DNA of 35,899 nt from Pseudonocardia terrae (lineage in GTDB: Bacteria > Actinomycetota > Actinomycetes > Mycobacteriales > Pseudonocardiaceae). The notes below the pieces were generated by a model, which saw only the letters and a program-made list of their open reading frames with translations, was not told the DNA's origin and did not search any database. How positions within the stretch are numbered: position 1 is the first letter of the stretch; each line of letters starts with the position of its first letter. This document shows, piece after piece, positions 33,407 to 35,899 of this stretch. Location: positions 1 to 35,899 of the forward strand of contig NZ_JAJTTE010000065.1 in the NCBI RefSeq assembly GCF_021343995.1, given 5' to 3'. The position numbers were made by a program, and so were the translations under genes.

Positions 33407-33582
33407 GCGGCCGGCTGGTGCGATGCGGTCGGCCGGGGCGCGAGCGGTCGGGCTGAGCCCGCGGGGGCACGACTCGCGCCCGGTCGACGCCATGCGCGGC
33501 CCGTCCAGCCTTCGGACGAGCCGAAGGCTGACTCGGCGAAAGGCGCATTGTGCCCGCCCCGTGGGCGGCCGATTCTCGACAA
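33407..33582 (+). terminator. eccB terminator and downstream promoter region
   Basis: Perfect 10-bp stem, CAGCCTTCGG (33506-33515) and CCGAAGGCTG (33521-33530), with a 5-base loop, about 100 bases after eccB. A second small stem, CCGCCC/GGGCGG, is at 33554-33568. GATTCT (33571-33576) lies 6 bases before the next ATG and may be a -10. Nothing else is seen. Confidence 0.5.
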
Positions 33583-34170
33583 ATGGAGCGCACCGGGATC
33601 GAGCGGGCGGCCGCCGTGGTGCGGCGGGTCGCGCCGGTCGCCGCCCTCGTGGTGCTGGTCGCCGCGGTCCTCCTCGGGAACGCGGCCGGCGCGCGTGCGG
33701 TGTCCCGCGCGGCCCCGGACCTGCGGCGCACCGAGGCGACCACCATCGGCAGCGCTCCGCTCCGGGCGCCGGACGAGAACGCCCTGGTGCCTCAGGTCCC
33801 CGTGCAGGCGGTCTGGCTCGCCCCGGACGGCACGAGCCGCCTCGGGCCACTGGGCGTGGCGCCGGGCACGCCGGCGGGTCGAACCGTGCCGATCTGGGTC
33901 GACACCGCCGGCCGCCCGGTTCTGCCGCCGGTCACCGGCACGGCCGAGGCGGTGCTCGTCGGTGCCCTCACCGCGCTGCTCGGCGGGGCGGTGATCGCCG
34001 CGTCGCTCGGCCTGACGGCGCTCGCGGCGGCCCGGCAGCGGTCGCGCCGCCTCGCCGTGGAGTGGGCGGCGACGGAACCCCTCTGGAGCGGACGCGCGGT
34101 CGCGGACATCACGGACGGAGCCGGCGGGCCAGGAGAGGGGAAGCGGCGGCGAGGGCGCAGAGAACCGTGA
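33583..34170 (+). CDS. Rv1733c-like two-TM membrane protein
   Basis: 195 residues from ATG 33583; an upstream GTG at 33550 is possible, but this ATG sits just before the first helix and has no ribosome-binding site. Two membrane helices, about 16-36 and 122-149, flank an outer segment of about 85 residues with VWLAPDG and VPIWVDTAGRPVLPPVTG. EWAATEPLWSGR follows the second helix. This layout and the motifs match the Rv1733c family of actinobacterial membrane proteins, whose molecular role is not established. The 3' end overlaps the convergent mycP gene by 62 bp. Its position between eccB and mycP suggests, but does not show, a link to secretion. Confidence 0.75.
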   Translation: MERTGIERAAAVVRRVAPVAALVVLVAAVLLGNAAGARAVSRAAPDLRRTEATTIGSAPLRAPDENALVPQVPVQAVWLAPDGTSRLGPLGVAPGTPAGRTVPIWVDTAGRPVLPPVTGTAEAVLVGALTALLGGAVIAASLGLTALAAARQRSRRLAVEWAATEPLWSGRAVADITDGAGGPGEGKRRRGRREP

Positions 34171-35296
34171 CCGCGGCGAGCGGCAGCCAGGCCGGCGTCG
34201 GGTGCGCGGGCGGGCGGGCCGCCACCGCCGCGGCGGCCGGTGGCGGACCGCCCCCGGTCAGGATGGTGAGGGCCGACAGCGGGTCGACGACACCGGCGCC
34301 GAGCGCGTCCGAACGTCCGCCGGGGACCCGCCGCGCCGTGGCGACCAGGCGCGCGGCGACCGCGGTCGCGTCGAGCCCGGGGAAGCGCTGCCGGACCAAC
34401 GCGGCCGTGCCCGCGACGATCGGCACGGCCAGGCTCGTGCCCTGCAGGTCGGCGCCGGTCAGCCCCGAGCCCGGGGCGAGCGAGCGCAGGCCGGTCCCGC
34501 GGGCGGCGAGGTCGACCCACGGCCCGTGGACGGTGAACGCGGCGGGCGCGTCGTCCGGCGTCGTGGCGGCGACGGCGAGCACCCCGTCCGCGAGCACCCC
34601 GTCCGCGAGCACGTCCGGGTCTCGCGCGTAGCCGGCGGCGGCCGGGAGGGGCACCTCGCCCGGCTCGCCGGTGCAGCCCCCGGACCCGGCGTTGCCGGCG
34701 GCCGCGACCACGAGCACGTCGGCGGCCCTCGCGGTCTGCAATGCGGCCCGCAGCGGTCGCCCGACGACGGCGGCGCGCTCGGCGTCGAGGCAGACGGCCT
34801 CGCTGATCGTCACGACCGAGGCGCCGAGCCCGACCGCCCGCCGCACCGCCTGGGCCAGCGACGCCGTGTCGCCCGCCGGACGGGTGCCGCCGTCCGCCGT
34901 CGTGACCGTGAAGGAGGGGCTGGCCTGGCGGATCGCGACGACCTCCACGCCCGGGGCCACGCCGACGACGTCGTCGTCGGGGCTCGGGGCCGCCGCGAGC
35001 AGCCCGGCGACCGCGGTGCCGTGGCCGTCGCAGTCCGTGAGGCCGTCGCCGCCGGTGAGGTAGTCGCCGCCGCCGACGAGCCGGGGCAGGCGCGGGTGCG
35101 GCGCGACGCCGGTGTCGATCACCGCGACCCGGACGCCGGTCCCGTCGGCCAGCGCGTGGACGTCGGTCAGCGGGAGCCCGCCGCCGCGCCCGGTGCCGCC
35201 CGCACCGACGCACTCGGCCACCTGGTTCAGCCCGCCCGCCGGCCCCGGCGCGAGCGCGATCAGCAGGGCCGCCACCGGGACGAGCGCGCTCACCAT
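34109..35296 (-). CDS. mycP: Mycosin, T7SS membrane-anchored subtilisin protease
   Basis: 395 residues. Signal peptide at about 1-22, subtilisin domain about 45-345, Pro/Ala linker and one C-terminal membrane helix (about 369-390). Catalytic triad Asp61 (VIDTGV), His92 (DGHGTAVAG) and Ser288 (GTSLAVP), with oxyanion Asn202 (AAAGNAG). Mycosins are exported proteases required for, and associated with, the ESX secretion complex. ATG 35296 overlaps the eccD stop (ATGGTGA), so the two are translationally coupled. A 15-bp in-frame tandem repeat (34575-34616) encodes LADGVLADGVLA in the protease domain. Confidence 0.93.
   Translation of the reverse strand: MVSALVPVAALLIALAPGPAGGLNQVAECVGAGGTGRGGGLPLTDVHALADGTGVRVAVIDTGVAPHPRLPRLVGGGDYLTGGDGLTDCDGHGTAVAGLLAAAPSPDDDVVGVAPGVEVVAIRQASPSFTVTTADGGTRPAGDTASLAQAVRRAVGLGASVVTISEAVCLDAERAAVVGRPLRAALQTARAADVLVVAAAGNAGSGGCTGEPGEVPLPAAAGYARDPDVLADGVLADGVLAVAATTPDDAPAAFTVHGPWVDLAARGTGLRSLAPGSGLTGADLQGTSLAVPIVAGTAALVRQRFPGLDATAVAARLVATARRVPGGRSDALGAGVVDPLSALTILTGGGPPPAAAAVAARPPAHPTPAWLPLAAVTVLCALAAASPLLARRLRP
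34575..34616. repeat. 15-bp in-frame tandem repeat in mycP
   Basis: GCGAGCACCCCGTCC occurs at 34575-34589 and 34590-34604, with a partial third copy to 34616. It preserves the frame and adds the five-residue unit seen in LADGVLADGV, probably in a surface loop before the conserved AVAATTPDD strand. Confidence 0.8.
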
Positions 35297-35899
35297 CCGC
35301 GGACCAGTGCGAACAGGTCGAGTGCCGCGGCGGCGAGCGGGACGCAGAGGGCGGTGAACACGAGCTCGGCGAGATCGACGGTGCGGCGGCCGACCGGTCC
35401 GGACCCGTGCGGGCGGTTGTGCAGCGTGAGCACGGCGAGCAGGGCGCCGAGGGTCGCGAGCGCGGCCAGGAGCCGGAGCGGAGCCGGGGCGGCGAGGGTG
35501 CCCGCGGCCGCAGCCCCGCACCCGCCGAGCAGCCCCGCCACCTGCAGCGCCCGGGCCGGGAGGGCCTCGGCGAACCCCCTGGCGCGCAGCAGGAGCACGA
35601 CACAGACGGCCGTGGCGAGGAGCGGGCCCCACGGACCGGGCGCGGCCGCGGCGAGCACCGCCCCGACGGCCGTGACGACGGCGTCGCCGAGCACGAGTCC
35701 GGCGAGGTGCCGGCGGGCGAGGCCGGCCCGCAGGTCCGGGTCCGGGGGCGGGCCGTCCTCCGCCGTCGGGAGCCCGGCGAGCCGCAACGCGAGCCGGGGG
35801 AGCAGGGGGGCGACGAGCACCCCGACGGCCGCGCAGGCCGCACCCGCCGTCACCGGAGTGCCGCCGGCGAGCAGGAGGTCGACGCAGCTCGACGCCGGC
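35290..35899 (-). CDS. eccD: Type VII secretion membrane protein EccD (C-terminal part)
   Basis: The gene runs off the right edge, so only the last 203 residues are seen. About six hydrophobic helices are visible. LVAPLLPRLALRLAGLP and the terminal GRRTVDLAELVFTAL, followed by VPLAAAALDLFALVRGW, fit the EccD C-terminus. EccD is the polytopic subunit that forms the membrane vestibule of the ESX complex; the ubiquitin-like N-terminal domain would lie outside the window. A GTG at 35853 starts a shorter open frame, but the reading frame continues past it to the edge. Coupled to mycP by overlap. Confidence 0.85.
   Translation of the reverse strand, partial: PASSCVDLLLAGGTPVTAGAACAAVGVLVAPLLPRLALRLAGLPTAEDGPPPDPDLRAGLARRHLAGLVLGDAVVTAVGAVLAAAAPGPWGPLLATAVCVVLLLRARGFAEALPARALQVAGLLGGCGAAAAGTLAAPAPLRLLAALATLGALLAVLTLHNRPHGSGPVGRRTVDLAELVFTALCVPLAAAALDLFALVRGW

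Noticed and set aside
35290..35853. Reading the right-edge gene as a complete 187-residue protein or as EccE
   Set aside because: The frame is open to the window edge, and the C-terminus matches EccD. A complete gene cannot be claimed.

Overview
The window looks like a chromosomal segment of a high-GC actinobacterium (Actinomycetota; a member of the Pseudonocardiales is my best guess). The reasons are very high GC with G/C-ending codons, many GTG starts, a short LID-less adenylate kinase, the order infA-rpmJ-rpsM-rpsK-rpsD-rpoA-rplQ-truA, and a type VII secretion (ESX-4-like) locus just after truA, as in mycobacteria. The genus call is inference, since no rRNA or other marker is present.

Layout. 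(1) Positions 1-2529: a strong hairpin terminator, a 41-bp dyad-repeat cluster, and a minus-strand gene fusing an alpha/beta hydrolase to a Baeyer-Villiger monooxygenase. (2) 2530-7400: promoter, long leader and the str operon rpsL-rpsG-fusA-tuf, closed by a 13-bp stem. (3) 7401-17281: an S10 leader that shares an 18-nt element with the str leader, then a nearly gap-free S10 plus spc cluster (rpsJ, rplC, rplD, rplW, rplB, rpsS, rplV, rpsC, rplP, rpmC, rpsQ, rplN, rplX, rplE, rpsN, rpsH, rplF, rplR, rpsE, rpmD, rplO). Many genes overlap by 1 or 4 bases. (4) 17282-20304: a very large hairpin and an apparent new promoter, then secY-adk-map. (5) 20305-24631: a three-subunit proton-translocating transhydrogenase (pntAa-pntAb-pntB) converging on a minus-strand MFS exporter gene. 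(6) 24632-29611: infA-rpmJ, then rpsM-rpsK-rpsD-rpoA-rplQ, then truA, whose first codons contain a perfect 14-bp hairpin. (7) 29589-35899: an accessory stretch. It holds a large membrane protein with a Vps62-like head and coiled coil (minus), a fungal-type cytosine deaminase (plus), eccB (plus), an Rv1733c-like membrane protein (plus), and mycP and a 3'-partial eccD (both minus, running off the right edge).

How the genes work together. Most of the window makes ribosomal proteins, the elongation factors EF-G and EF-Tu, initiation factor IF-1, the RNA polymerase alpha subunit, the SecY translocon, adenylate kinase, methionine aminopeptidase and a tRNA pseudouridine synthase. This is the core gene-expression and protein-export set, organised as str, S10/spc, secY and alpha units divided by hairpins. 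The flanking genes are metabolic (ester-forming and ester-cleaving fusion enzyme, NADPH supply, pyrimidine salvage) or envelope and secretion functions (MFS exporter, ESX-4-like T7SS).

The housekeeping genes mostly carry Shine-Dalgarno sites. At least five of the flanking genes instead have a -10-like hexamer placed 6-7 bases before the start codon, suggesting leaderless mRNAs. The least explained items are the fusion enzyme, the Vps62-like coiled-coil membrane protein, the truA-embedded hairpin, the shared rpsL/rpsJ leader element and the 41-bp dyad repeats. I see no rRNA, tRNA, insertion sequence, prophage or CRISPR array.
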